Source of the DNA: Acidimicrobiaceae bacterium
Lineage (GTDB): Bacteria > Actinomycetota > Acidimicrobiia > Acidimicrobiales > Aldehydirespiratoraceae
Length of the DNA: 64,000 bases
Direction: 5' to 3'
Assembly: GCA_009837445.1 (NCBI GenBank)
Contig: VXTM01000052.1
Span: forward strand, 22,566-86,565
The stretch's first letter is position 1, and every line of letters starts with the position of its first letter. This document shows positions 1 through 8,208 of the stretch, piece by piece. The position numbers and the translations under genes were made by a program. The notes beneath the pieces were generated by a model, which worked only from the letters and a program-made list of their open reading frames with translations, was not told the origin of the DNA and searched no databases.

Positions 1-379
1 CGGCCAGGGTGACCAGCTGCTCGGAGAAGGTGCGCCACCGCAGCTGCGGCTCGGTGCCGATCAGCACCACCGCGTCGATGGCGGGGTCGGCCAGGCGGGC
101 CACCCGCACCTCGTTGGCGGGCCATGTGATGTGCCGGGCCTTGCCGTCATCCAGGCGCACCATGGGACGGCTGGCCGTGAAGTCGAAGAACGGCTCGGGA
201 TCGATCTCGGCTACCGGCTCGCATCCCCAGCGGTCGGCCAGGTGCGAGGCCGCGGTGGTGGCCGCGTCTCCGGCGTCGTTCCAGCCCTCGAAGGCAGCAA
301 TCAGGGTGGGGCCGTCGAGCTGTGGTTTGGGCTCTGACCACCGGACATGGGATGGTTCTATCGACACGGGCGCCACCAT
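1..379 (-). CDS. PAC2 family protein, 3' end cut by window
   Basis: Reading the minus strand from an ATG at 379 gives an open frame of 126 codons that runs off the window edge, so only the N-terminal part is present. The translation carries the actinobacterial PAC2 signature AFEGWNDAGDAAT near residue 30 and FDFTASRP near residue 66. PAC2 is the fold of the archaeal/eukaryotic proteasome assembly chaperone 2; the actinobacterial members are soluble proteins with no proven job, often suspected of helping proteasome assembly or acting in carboxylate metabolism. It follows the acetoacetyl-CoA synthetase gene by 43 bases on the same strand, so it may be the last gene of that operon. Confidence 0.85.
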   Translation of the reverse strand, partial: MVAPVSIEPSHVRWSEPKPQLDGPTLIAAFEGWNDAGDAATTAASHLADRWGCEPVAEIDPEPFFDFTASRPMVRLDDGKARHITWPANEVRVARLADPAIDAVVLIGTEPQLRWRTFSEQLVTLA

Positions 380-422
380 ACCGCCGGTTCCGAAACTCGG
401 GCCGTATCGGCCTCCGGCGCGG

Positions 423-2381
423 TCAAGCCAGCTCGGGGCGGTCGCGGAAGTGCTCCAGGGCCTCCGGGTTGGCCATCGCCGACGTGTTGGGGACCGGCCG
501 CCCGCAGATCACGTCCCGCACCGCCGTCTCGGTCATCTTGCCCGACCGGGTGCGGGGAATGTCGGGCACCGCGGCGATCACTGCGGGCACATGCCTCGGG
601 GACAGCTCCGAGCGGATGCGAACCCGGATGGTGTCTCGCAGCTCGTCGGTCAGCTCATGTCCGGGAGCCATCCGCACGAACAGCACGACGCGGGTGTCGG
701 CCCCCCACGGCTGGCCGACCGCAATGCTCTCGGACACCTCGTCGAGGTTGTCGACGCGCGAGTAGATCTCGGCGGTGCCGATGCGCACCCCGCCGGGATT
801 GAGGGTGGCGTCGGAACGGCCCGAGATAACGAACCCTCCCGACGGGGTCCGCGACGCGAAGTCGCCGTGGTGCCAGACGCCGGCGATCCGCTCGAAGTAG
901 GCGACCCGGTAGCGGGCGTCGCCGGGGTCGTCCCAGAAGCGCAGCGGCGTGGACGGGAACGGGCCGCGGCACACCAGCTCGCCCTCGACTCCGGTGGGGA
1001 GCGACCGGCCCTCCGAGTCCACCACGTCGATGTCCATGCCCAACCCGGGACGCTGGATCTCGCCGCGGTGCACCGGCGCGGTCGGATCACCCGCCACCAG
1101 GCAGCCGCACAGGTCGGTGCCGCCCGAGATCGACGCCAGGTGCACATCGGCCTTCACGTTGGCGTGCACCCAGTCGAACCCCTCGGCCACCAGCGTCGAG
1201 CCGGTCGAGGTGATGGTGCGCAGCGACGACAGGTCGTGGGTGGCCGCGGGCCGGATGCCGGCGTTGCTGCAGGCGTCGATGAACTTGGCGGACGTGCCGA
1301 ACAGCGTGACCTGAGTCTCGTCGACCAGGTCGAAGAGCCGGTCGGCCCCCGGGTGGGCGGGCGAGCCGTCGTACAGCACTGCGGCGGCACCGCAGGCGAG
1401 CGTCGAGGCCAGCCAGTTCCACATCATCCAGCCGGTGGTGGTGAAGTAGAACACCCGGTCGCCGGGCCGCACATCGCAGTGGAGCCGGTGCTCGCACAGG
1501 TGCTTGACCAGCAGCCCGCCGGTCCGGTGCACGATGCACTTGGGCGGGCCGGTGGTGCCCGAGGAGTACAGCACGTACCAGGGGTGGTCGAAGGGCAGCT
1601 CCCGGAACACGACCGGGGTGGGTGCTGCACCGAACCCGGCGCCGTAGCCGTCGAGCCAGCCCGGCTCCACCAGCACCGTGCGGTTGAGCGAACCCAGGTT
1701 GGCGGATATGTCGCGCAGGCGCTCGGTGCAGTCGTGGCGGCGGCCACCGTAGGGGTAGTCGGCGCAGGCGAACAGCACGGTCGGCGATATCTGGCTGAAG
1801 CGGTCCAGCACCCCGGTGGTGCCGAAGTCCGGCGACGTGGAGCTGAACACCGCGCCCAGCCCGGCCGCGGCCAGCATGACGGCGTAGGTCTCGGGGCGGT
1901 TGGGGAGCCAGGCCGCCACCCGGTCCCCGGGCCCGACGCCGGCGTCGATCAGCAGCTGCTGCACCCGGCCGGTCATGTCGTGCAGCTCGGACCGGGTGAG
2001 TTCGGCGGCCTCGCCGTCCTCGCCGCGGAAGATCACCGCGACGTCGTCGGACACCGGTCCGAGCAGATTCTCGGCCACGTTCAGGCGGGCGTCGGGCAGG
2101 AACCGGGTGCGCCGTAGCCGGTCGCCTCCGTCGGTGCAAGCGTCCTCGCCGGGGATCTCGACCAGGCGCTCGCCCCGGTCGCCCTGGACGTCGCACCAGT
2201 CCCACACCGAGGCCCAGAACTCGCCGCTGTGTTCCACCGACCAGCGGTGCAGGCTCTCGAAGTCGCCGGCGTCGACGCCGCGGCTGTCGCGCAGCCAAGC
2301 CCTGAACTGCTCGAGGTTGGACCCAGCCACCCGCTCCGGCGACGGCGTCCACAGGGGCGGGGCCGCCTCGACGCCGGTCAC
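423..2381 (-). CDS. aacS: acetoacetyl-CoA synthetase
   Basis: A 652-residue acyl-adenylate-forming enzyme, predicted to convert acetoacetate, CoA and ATP to acetoacetyl-CoA (EC 6.2.1.16) in the cytosol. The N-terminal ACAS_N-like domain (roughly residues 35-95) has the family's FWASVWDW-type sequence, the AMP-binding loop YSSGTTGPPK is at 272-281 and the C-terminal catalytic lysine lies in RSGKM (K615). The length equals that of known AacS proteins. The GTG start overlaps the stop of the upstream acetyltransferase by 4 nt (GTGA), so the two are probably translationally coupled. A propionyl- or other short-chain acyl-CoA synthetase is the only realistic alternative; overall similarity favours AacS. 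Confidence 0.9.
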   Translation of the reverse strand: MTGVEAAPPLWTPSPERVAGSNLEQFRAWLRDSRGVDAGDFESLHRWSVEHSGEFWASVWDWCDVQGDRGERLVEIPGEDACTDGGDRLRRTRFLPDARLNVAENLLGPVSDDVAVIFRGEDGEAAELTRSELHDMTGRVQQLLIDAGVGPGDRVAAWLPNRPETYAVMLAAAGLGAVFSSTSPDFGTTGVLDRFSQISPTVLFACADYPYGGRRHDCTERLRDISANLGSLNRTVLVEPGWLDGYGAGFGAAPTPVVFRELPFDHPWYVLYSSGTTGPPKCIVHRTGGLLVKHLCEHRLHCDVRPGDRVFYFTTTGWMMWNWLASTLACGAAAVLYDGSPAHPGADRLFDLVDETQVTLFGTSAKFIDACSNAGIRPAATHDLSSLRTITSTGSTLVAEGFDWVHANVKADVHLASISGGTDLCGCLVAGDPTAPVHRGEIQRPGLGMDIDVVDSEGRSLPTGVEGELVCRGPFPSTPLRFWDDPGDARYRVAYFERIAGVWHHGDFASRTPSGGFVISGRSDATLNPGGVRIGTAEIYSRVDNLDEVSESIAVGQPWGADTRVVLFVRMAPGHELTDELRDTIRVRIRSELSPRHVPAVIAAVPDIPRTRSGKMTETAVRDVICGRPVPNTSAMANPEALEHFRDRPELA

Positions 2382-2824
2382 AGCGTGTAGCGGTACACGT
2401 TCGACTCCCGCTGCTGGAAGCCCATCCGGGCGTACAGGCGGTTGGCGGCCTCCCGGGCGGGCCGCGACGTGAGGTCCGTGCTGCGTGCCCCCAGCTGTCG
2501 GGCCCTGTCGAGCGCGGCCTCGCTGAGCATCTCACCCACCCGCCGGCCCCGCATCGTCTTGTCCACCACCACGTCCTCTATGCGGGTGCGCACGCCGGTG
2601 GGGATGCGGAAGGCGACCAGGGTGAGCGCGCCGACGATGCGCCCCCGGTGCCGGGCCACGAACAGCACCGTCGCGGGCGACGCCACGATCTCGGCGAGCT
2701 CGGCCCGGCTGGGGGGCGGGTTCGACGACGACAGCTGCGGGATCAGCCGGTCCATCGCCTCCACAAGGTCGTCGGTGACGGCCAGGCACTCGCGGACCTC
2801 GACCTCGGCGGCCTCGGGCTCCAT
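2378..2824 (-). CDS. GNAT family N-acetyltransferase
   Basis: A 148-residue single-domain GNAT acetyltransferase. Motif A is recognisable in the stretch IEDVVVDKTMRGRRVGEML (acetyl-CoA pyrophosphate loop, about residues 80-100) and motif B in NRLYARMGF near the C terminus, which is typical of small-molecule or protein N-acetyltransferases. I chose the ATG at 2824 because a GGAGG lies just upstream; a GTG at 2845 would add seven residues. The stop overlaps the GTG start of aacS, which raises the possibility that it acetylates a lysine of AacS, as Pat-like enzymes do with acyl-CoA synthetases. That link is inferred from position only; the substrate cannot be read from the sequence. Confidence 0.8.
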   Translation of the reverse strand: MEPEAAEVEVRECLAVTDDLVEAMDRLIPQLSSSNPPPSRAELAEIVASPATVLFVARHRGRIVGALTLVAFRIPTGVRTRIEDVVVDKTMRGRRVGEMLSEAALDRARQLGARSTDLTSRPAREAANRLYARMGFQQRESNVYRYTL

Positions 2825-2919
2825 CTCGCCTCCGGGTGCAGTCACGACAGCGGAGGGTAGACGAAGAGGGCCGCCGCCGGTCGCTCCGGCCGGCACCGGC
2901 GCCCATCCGCGGCCCGCTG

Positions 2920-4224
2920 TCAGCTGGGAACGATCCGTGCCACGGGGCCGTTGAGCGACAGCGTGTAGAGCTCGCCCTGAGCGTCCTCGCCGAATGACGC
3001 CAGCGCGCCGCCCGGCACCTCCACCCCCAGGTCCCGGAACTCGACTTCTCCGGTGGAGATCTGCACCGCCCACAGGCGCGACGTGCAGTAGTCGCCGAAG
3101 ACGTAGGCGCCGTAGAGGTCCTCGATGGCCGACCCCCGGTACACGAACCCGCCGGTTACGCTGCAGCCGTCGTCCTGGCCGTACTCCCACACCGGGTCGG
3201 CGTGGCTGGGCGGCTCGTCGCCGGCGTAGGAGTGCAGGCCCTCGCGCAGGCGCCAGCCCAGATTGGCTCCCAGCCCGCCGCCGTCGGCGGCTAGCAGCAC
3301 CGTCACCTCCTCGTAGCGGTCCTGTCCCACATCCGCGATCCACAGGTCGCCCCTGTCCCGGTCGAACGAGAACCGCCACGGGTTGCGCACCCCGGTCAGG
3401 AAGATCTCGGGCCGCCCGGCCGGATCCTGGCCGTCGGCGGCCGAGAAGGGATTGTCCGGGGGCACGTTGTACGGCTCGACCGCTTCCGGCGTCGGCTCGA
3501 TCCGCAGGACGGCTCCAAGCCAGGTCGTGGCGTCCTGCCCGGCGTCGAGCGGATCTCCCGCCGAGCCCCCGTCGCCGAAGCCGATGTACAGCAGCCCGTC
3601 CCCGCCGATGGCCAGGTCGCCGCCGTTGTGGTTCCTGAACGGCTGCTGCTGGGTGAGGATCGTCCGCCGCCAGCCGCTGAGACCGGTCCCGTCCCGCTCG
3701 AAAGCCTCGACGCGGGTGTCGCCTGCCAGGTCGGTGAAGTTCGCGAACAGCCAGCGGTCGGTGACCGCGATGCCGAGCAGGCCCTGCTCGCCGGTGGCCC
3801 TGGTCTCGGCGGTGATGTCGAGGATGGTCTCCACCACCTCGCCGCGCTCGATGTCCACCCGTGAGACGAGGCCGGCCCGCTCCGCCACCCATACCAGGTC
3901 GTCGCCGGGCGCCACCGCCATGTCGATGGGCTCGTCGAGCGTCAGCACCACTTCGGCGTCCACATCGGCCGCGAACATGTTGCCGTCGGGCCTGGGTTCG
4001 GGCTGCTCCGGATCCACTGTCCCGGTCTCTTCAGCGGGCGGCTCCGAGGTCGGTGCCGGGGCCGCGGTCACGGAGGGCACCGTGGGCCTTGGCGCCAGCA
4101 GCTCGTCGTCGGCCGCGCACCCGCCCGCAGCCGCCATGACCGCCACCATCGCGGCGCCCACCCACACACGGCGGAGCCGACGAGTCACCGTCCCCCCGGG
4201 TATGCGCCCAACGTCCCGAACCAT
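2920..4224 (-). CDS. PQQ-dependent sugar dehydrogenase-like lipoprotein
   Basis: A 434-residue exported protein of the glucose/sorbosone dehydrogenase (soluble GDH-type six-bladed beta-propeller) family. A positively charged N terminus, a hydrophobic stretch and Gly-Gly-Cys (C36) form a lipoprotein signal; a low-complexity Pro/Glu/Thr linker follows up to about residue 80, then the propeller. The active-site region FRNHNGGDL and the metal-binding FGDGGS loop are present. Such enzymes oxidise aldose sugars with PQQ outside the membrane. The ATG at 4224 directly follows the stop of tesB; a GTG at 4188 would give a tidier signal peptide. The native sugar and electron acceptor are unknown, and many family members remain uncharacterised. 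Confidence 0.85.
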   Translation of the reverse strand: MVRDVGRIPGGTVTRRLRRVWVGAAMVAVMAAAGGCAADDELLAPRPTVPSVTAAPAPTSEPPAEETGTVDPEQPEPRPDGNMFAADVDAEVVLTLDEPIDMAVAPGDDLVWVAERAGLVSRVDIERGEVVETILDITAETRATGEQGLLGIAVTDRWLFANFTDLAGDTRVEAFERDGTGLSGWRRTILTQQQPFRNHNGGDLAIGGDGLLYIGFGDGGSAGDPLDAGQDATTWLGAVLRIEPTPEAVEPYNVPPDNPFSAADGQDPAGRPEIFLTGVRNPWRFSFDRDRGDLWIADVGQDRYEEVTVLLAADGGGLGANLGWRLREGLHSYAGDEPPSHADPVWEYGQDDGCSVTGGFVYRGSAIEDLYGAYVFGDYCTSRLWAVQISTGEVEFRDLGVEVPGGALASFGEDAQGELYTLSLNGPVARIVPS

Positions 4225-5067
4225 TCAGCCGATCGGACGGATCAGGCCCTCCTGCACCACCGACGCCACTAGGCGGCCGTCGCGGGTGAACACCCGGCCG
4301 GTGGCCAGGCCCCGGGCACCGCTCGCTGCCGGGGTGTGCTGGTCGTACAGCAGCCACTCGTCGGCCCGGAACGGACCGTGGAACCACATGGCGTGGTCGA
4401 GGCTGGCCAACATGACGCCCGGGTGGGCCGCGCTGGTTCCGTGGGGAGCCAGCGTGGTGTCGAGCAGGGTCATGTCGCTGGCGTAGGTGAGCAGGCAGGT
4501 GTGCAGCACTTCGTCGTCGCCGAGGGTCCCGTTAGCCCGCATCCACACCCTCTGGGTGGGCGGCAGCGGACCGCTGCGGTCGAGCGGGCTGGTGGTCACG
4601 TACCTGATGTCGAGCGCCATCATGCGGTCGGGATGGTGCCGGTCGGGGTTGGCGGCCCTGAGGCGCTCGGCGCGCGACTCGAGCGTCTCGGGGTCGGGCA
4701 CGTCCGGCATCGGCTCCAGATGCTCGTAGCCGTCCTCGGCCACATGGAACGACGCGGCGAGCTGGAAGATGGCCCTGCCGTGCTGGATGGCCACCACCCG
4801 CCGGGTGGTGAACGAGCGGCCGTCCCGGATCCGGTCCACGTCGTAGAGCACCGGCGCCTTGGGGTCGCCGGCCCGCAGGAAGTAGGCGTGCAGCGAATGC
4901 ACCGCGCCCCGCTCAACCGTGCGGGCCGCGGCCACCAGCGCCTGGCCGGCCACCTGACCGCCGAAGATCCTCTGCCGGTCGTCGTCGGGCGAGCGGCCCC
5001 GGAAGATGTTGACCTCGATGGCCTCCAGGTCGAGCAGGGCCACCACGTTGTCGAGCGCGGTCTGCAT
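4225..5067 (-). CDS. tesB: acyl-CoA thioesterase II
   Basis: A 280-residue double-hotdog thioesterase that hydrolyses acyl-CoA to free acid and CoA in the cytosol. The N-terminal half has the conserved IFGGQVAGQAL segment (about residues 34-44) and the C-terminal half contains the Asp (TYASDMTLLDT), the LASLDHAMWFH strand and the Gln of QEGLIRP, matching the Asp-Thr-Gln active site known in E. coli TesB. It sits directly upstream of the sugar dehydrogenase gene (TGA followed at once by ATG). The name is secure at family level; chain-length preference is not visible. Confidence 0.92.
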   Translation of the reverse strand: MQTALDNVVALLDLEAIEVNIFRGRSPDDDRQRIFGGQVAGQALVAAARTVERGAVHSLHAYFLRAGDPKAPVLYDVDRIRDGRSFTTRRVVAIQHGRAIFQLAASFHVAEDGYEHLEPMPDVPDPETLESRAERLRAANPDRHHPDRMMALDIRYVTTSPLDRSGPLPPTQRVWMRANGTLGDDEVLHTCLLTYASDMTLLDTTLAPHGTSAAHPGVMLASLDHAMWFHGPFRADEWLLYDQHTPAASGARGLATGRVFTRDGRLVASVVQEGLIRPIG

Positions 5068-5157
5068 CCGTCCATGATGCCCCCGCAGCGGTGCAAACTG
5101 CGGATGCCCGGCCGGCGGCGGCCCGCAATAGTCTGCGATCCAGTGAGCGGGTCACCG

Positions 5158-5583
5158 ATGTCCACCCTGCAGCGGCTGAGAGCCGAGCACGGCCTCAAGG
5201 CCTTGCGCTACTGCGGCGTGTCGGTGGTCAACGTGAGCGTCGGGGTGAGTGTGCTGGCCATCTGCCACGGGCTGTTGGGCTGGCCGGCGGTCGGAGCCAA
5301 CCTGGCCGCATGGATGGTAAGCACAGTGCCCGCCTACCTGCTGAGCCGGGCCTGGGTCTGGCAGCGCAGCGGGCCCCACCGGCTGGCCGGCGAGGTGCTC
5401 ACGTTCTGGGTGATGGCGCTGATCGGGCTGCTGCTCTCGTCGGCCGCGGTGTGGGTGGTGGAGGAGTTCACATCCGAGACGGTGTTCGTGGTGGCCGGCA
5501 ACCTCGCCGCCTACGGGACGGTGTGGGTGGCCAAGTACGTCTTCCTAGACCGGGTGATGTGGCCGCGGGCCCACAGCAACTGA
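5158..5583 (+). CDS. GtrA-like four-helix membrane protein
   Basis: A 141-residue protein with four predicted membrane helices, of the GtrA/DPMS family. GtrA proteins are thought to help flip lipid-linked sugars (for example bactoprenyl-glucose) or to support polysaccharide glycosylation. Family hallmarks visible are the early FRxxGV-like RYCGVSVVNV segment (about residues 16-25) and the helix-4 pattern around AYGTVWVAKYVFLDRVMW. A GTG five codons upstream (5143) is an alternative start. The stop overlaps the start of the methyltransferase gene (TGATG), so the two are co-translated and possibly act together in cell-surface polysaccharide formation, together with the deacetylase downstream. 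Confidence 0.85.
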   Translation: MSTLQRLRAEHGLKALRYCGVSVVNVSVGVSVLAICHGLLGWPAVGANLAAWMVSTVPAYLLSRAWVWQRSGPHRLAGEVLTFWVMALIGLLLSSAAVWVVEEFTSETVFVVAGNLAAYGTVWVAKYVFLDRVMWPRAHSN

Positions 5584-6215
5584 TGGAGGACCGCCTGCGC
5601 TGTGCGGCCGAGGCGGCCCGGGGCTTCATGCCGCCCGATGAGGGGCTGGCTCTCTACGAGGCCGCCGTCTCGGTCGAAGTGGACGGACCGCTGCTGGAGG
5701 TGGGCAGCTACTGCGGGAAGTCGGCGGTGTACCTGGGCGCGGCGGCTCAACGGGACGGGAGGATCCTGTTCTGCGTCGACCACCACCGCGGCTCCGAGGA
5801 GAACCAGGCCGGCTGGGAGCATCACGACCCGGAGGTGGTGGACGCCGACCTGGGCGTGATCGACACGCTGCCGTTCTTCCGCCGCACCATCCGCGACGCC
5901 GGGCTGGAGCAGACCGTCGTGGCCGTGGTGGGCGACTCGCCCACGCTGGCGTCGCTGTGGGCCACACCGCTGGCCCTGGTGTTCATCGACGGCGGCCACG
6001 GCGCGGAACCGGCTCACCGCGACTACGAGGGCTGGTCCCCTCATGTAAGGCCGGGCGGGTTGCTGGCCATACACGACGTGTTCGAGAATCCTGCCGACGG
6101 CGGCCGCCCACCGTACGAGATCTGGTGCCGTGCCCTGGCCGACGGATGCTTCAGGGAGCAGGCCGTAGCCGGCTCCCTACGGATCCTGCAGCGCATCGCC
6201 CCCGACCCGGACTGA
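5583..6215 (+). CDS. class I SAM-dependent methyltransferase
   Basis: A 210-residue Rossmann-fold protein of the Methyltransf_24-like type. Motif I, which binds S-adenosylmethionine, is EVGSYCGKS at 39-47; the acidic residue ending strand 2 is in FCVDHH, and the later FIDGGH motif fits the metal- or substrate-site region of sugar- and cephalosporin-type methyltransferases. The substrate is not evident. The ATG lies inside the stop of the GtrA gene and the stop overlaps a possible ATG of the next gene, so it belongs to a small three-gene plus-strand unit that looks concerned with surface glycans. Confidence 0.8.
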   Translation: MEDRLRCAAEAARGFMPPDEGLALYEAAVSVEVDGPLLEVGSYCGKSAVYLGAAAQRDGRILFCVDHHRGSEENQAGWEHHDPEVVDADLGVIDTLPFFRRTIRDAGLEQTVVAVVGDSPTLASLWATPLALVFIDGGHGAEPAHRDYEGWSPHVRPGGLLAIHDVFENPADGGRPPYEIWCRALADGCFREQAVAGSLRILQRIAPDPD

Positions 6216-6265
6216 TGAGCCGACTGCACGAGATTCTGGACCCCTTGCCGACTGCACCAAGAAAT

Positions 6266-6279
6266 ATAGTGGCCACTAT
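6266..6279. promoter_or_regulatory. 14-bp perfect palindrome over a start codon
   Basis: The bases ATAGTGGCCACTAT are a perfect inverted repeat that includes the A and T of the proposed ATG (6278) of the deacetylase gene. It sits in a short, locally AT-richer stretch. The position would suit an operator or a translation-blocking site, but no binding protein is suggested by the sequence. Confidence 0.35.
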
Positions 6280-7960
6280 GAGACGGCGGCCGTCGGCCAG
6301 GGGACTCGCGGTCCTTGCCGGGCTGGCCATGCTGGCCGCCGGATGCAGCGGTGCGAGCTCACCCCCGCCTGACCCACCGTTGACAGATGCGGCCGAACCG
6401 CCGACGGAGACGACTGCTCCCACGACCGCCCGTTCCACCTCCACGACAACCACGACTTCGACGGCGGTGACCACACCGACCGTGCCGGAGGCGACGCCCA
6501 CTACCGCCGCGCCGAGCGAGAGCCTTCCGGACCAAGCGCCCACAGAGCCCGAGACCATCGATTGGAAGGACCTCGAGAGTCTCGTCATCGAGATCGACGG
6601 CGACTCTGTGCAGCTCGAGGGGGGGCGGGCCACCGTCACCTATGGTGGCGAGTCGGCGAGCACCTTCACGCTGAGGAACCGGGCGGCTCAGGGCGACCTC
6701 GACGGAGACGGCGATGAGGATCTAGCCGCCCACGTCGTCGTGCGCTCGGCAGGGACGGGAGTCTTCCACTATGTGGTACCCGTGATCAACGAGGCGGGCA
6801 CTGCGGTGGCTCGGTCGCCGGTCCTGGCCGGAGACCGCATAGTCATGGACAGCATCTGGGTGCAGGACGGGCTGATCGAGGTGTCGCTGTTCGATCGGGG
6901 TCTGGACGAGCCCTTCACGATCATCACCACACGCACGATGCTGGAGATCGACGTGTCGGGTGGGGCGCCGGTTGTCGCGGTCGCCGGCACCGAGCCCATC
7001 GAGGACGTGCCCCTGCCCGGTCCCGGGCGTCCAGTGATCGATGTCCGGTTCGATCCGGGAGCGGTCAGCGCGGTGCAGTCCGGGTCCATCGACTTCCGGG
7101 AGCGGCAGACCTACACGGTGCAGGCATCGCAGGGCCAGCCGTTCACCGCCACGCTCGACGCGCCTCCGGGGGCGTGGCTTGATGTCCGCCTCGACGATCT
7201 CGTGGTCGCCCCGGCCTCGCAGCGGTCGCAGCTGGTGACCACAGAGCTGCCCGTCAGCGGCCCGTGGCAGGTGACCGTGTTCTCCTCCCACGCCGGTCCG
7301 GTCGACTATCGGCTGACGATCGAAGTGCTCCCGGTGGTTGAGGCCAGCCCCGCGACGACCACAACCGCGCCGATCGTGCGCCTGCCGAGACCGCCCAAGC
7401 CGGCCGGCGACGGCGTCGTGTACTTGACCTTCGACGACGGCCCACACGCGGAGTACACACCGCAGGTGCTCGACATCCTGGCCCGCCACGACGCCAAGGC
7501 CACATTCTTCGTGGTGGGCCGGCTGGCGCGGGCCTACCCCGACATCATCGAACGGATCGCGGCGGAGGGCCACACCCTCGCCAACCACACCTGGAACCAC
7601 GAGGATCTGGCCACCCTGACCCGGCCGGCATTCGACGAGACGGTCGGCCGGACAGAGGCGATCCTGGGGGATCTTGCCACGCCGTGCCTGCGGCCGCCGT
7701 ACGGGTCGATCGGCGCTCACACCAGGGAGTGGGCCGCGGGCCACGGACTGTCGGTACTGACGTGGGACGGCAGCCCCATGGACTGGATGAACCCCCCGGC
7801 GACGGAGATCGCCGACTACCTCGTGCAGTGGGCGCCGACCGGAGCAGTCATCCTGCTGCACGACGGCGGCGGCAATCGCTCCAACACGGTCCAGGGACTG
7901 GACATGGCCATGGAGCGCCTGGCCGATCAGGGCCTGCGCTACGAGCCCGTCTGCCGCTGA
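6278..7960 (+). CDS. lipoprotein polysaccharide deacetylase
   Basis: A 560-residue exported protein. A signal peptide ends in an Ala-Ala-Gly-Cys lipobox (C23); a Thr/Pro-rich linker runs to about residue 95; a middle region carries the calcium-type motif DLDGDGDED (about 140-148), then beta-rich sequence; and a NodB deacetylase domain fills 380-560. The deacetylase motifs are complete: TFDDGP (384-389), HTWNH with His437 and His441, RPPYG (472-476) and LLHDG near 528. It probably removes N-acetyl groups from peptidoglycan or another wall polysaccharide outside the cell. The ATG at 6278 gives the correct signal peptide; an upstream ATG at 6215 overlapping the methyltransferase stop is possible but would add 21 residues. 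Confidence 0.88.
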   Translation: MRRRPSARGLAVLAGLAMLAAGCSGASSPPPDPPLTDAAEPPTETTAPTTARSTSTTTTTSTAVTTPTVPEATPTTAAPSESLPDQAPTEPETIDWKDLESLVIEIDGDSVQLEGGRATVTYGGESASTFTLRNRAAQGDLDGDGDEDLAAHVVVRSAGTGVFHYVVPVINEAGTAVARSPVLAGDRIVMDSIWVQDGLIEVSLFDRGLDEPFTIITTRTMLEIDVSGGAPVVAVAGTEPIEDVPLPGPGRPVIDVRFDPGAVSAVQSGSIDFRERQTYTVQASQGQPFTATLDAPPGAWLDVRLDDLVVAPASQRSQLVTTELPVSGPWQVTVFSSHAGPVDYRLTIEVLPVVEASPATTTTAPIVRLPRPPKPAGDGVVYLTFDDGPHAEYTPQVLDILARHDAKATFFVVGRLARAYPDIIERIAAEGHTLANHTWNHEDLATLTRPAFDETVGRTEAILGDLATPCLRPPYGSIGAHTREWAAGHGLSVLTWDGSPMDWMNPPATEIADYLVQWAPTGAVILLHDGGGNRSNTVQGLDMAMERLADQGLRYEPVCR

Positions 7961-8000
7961 CCGCGGATCAGTAACTGTCTGAAGGGCCCGCCGCTTCCGG

Positions 8001-8150
8001 CGCGGCTAGGCTCCGGAGTGCCGACAGGCAGCGAAGCCGGTGAGAACCCGGCACTGTCCCGCAGCGGTGATGCTCGCCGGCCCCGGCCGGCAGGATGAGT
8101 CCGATCGCCTGGCTGCCGGCATGACGATCCGACCCTCGAGGTAAGGGGAG
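8001..8150 (+). ncRNA. cobalamin riboswitch
   Basis: The leader between the deacetylase and btuF contains the conserved cobalamin aptamer elements in the right order: the segment GAAGCCGGTGAGAACCCGGC with ACTGTCCCGC following (the B12-box region, about 8032-8072), GGTGATG, a GC-rich hairpin, and GATGAGTCCGATCGCC with CTGCC closing (about 8093-8117). The outer stem can form between about 8020-8031 and 8110-8121. It should bind adenosylcobalamin and switch off the B12 operon that follows when the vitamin is plentiful. The boundaries are approximate; whether it acts on transcription or on access to the AAGGGAG ribosome site at 8196 cannot be told by eye. Confidence 0.9.
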
Positions 8151-8208
8151 GCTCGTGCGGTGGCACTCCCGCTGCTCGGCCCCGAACTCGAGCAGAAGGG
8201 AGAACACC

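Noticed and set aside
9..2117. 702-codon plus-strand open frame
   Set aside because: It lies opposite aacS and the PAC2 fragment; the translation is low-complexity Gly/Arg/Pro-rich with no motifs. GC-rich third positions make such antisense frames common here.
1087..2535. 482-codon minus-strand frame overlapping aacS
   Set aside because: Arg/Pro-rich shadow in another frame of aacS and the GNAT gene, without any domain.
2378..3892. 504-codon frame ending in the GNAT domain
   Set aside because: Only the last 148 codons encode protein-like sequence; the rest is a frame-shifted shadow of the sugar dehydrogenase gene.
4336..5583. 415-codon plus-strand frame including GtrA
   Set aside because: The part before 5143 is antisense to tesB; only the final 141 codons are real.
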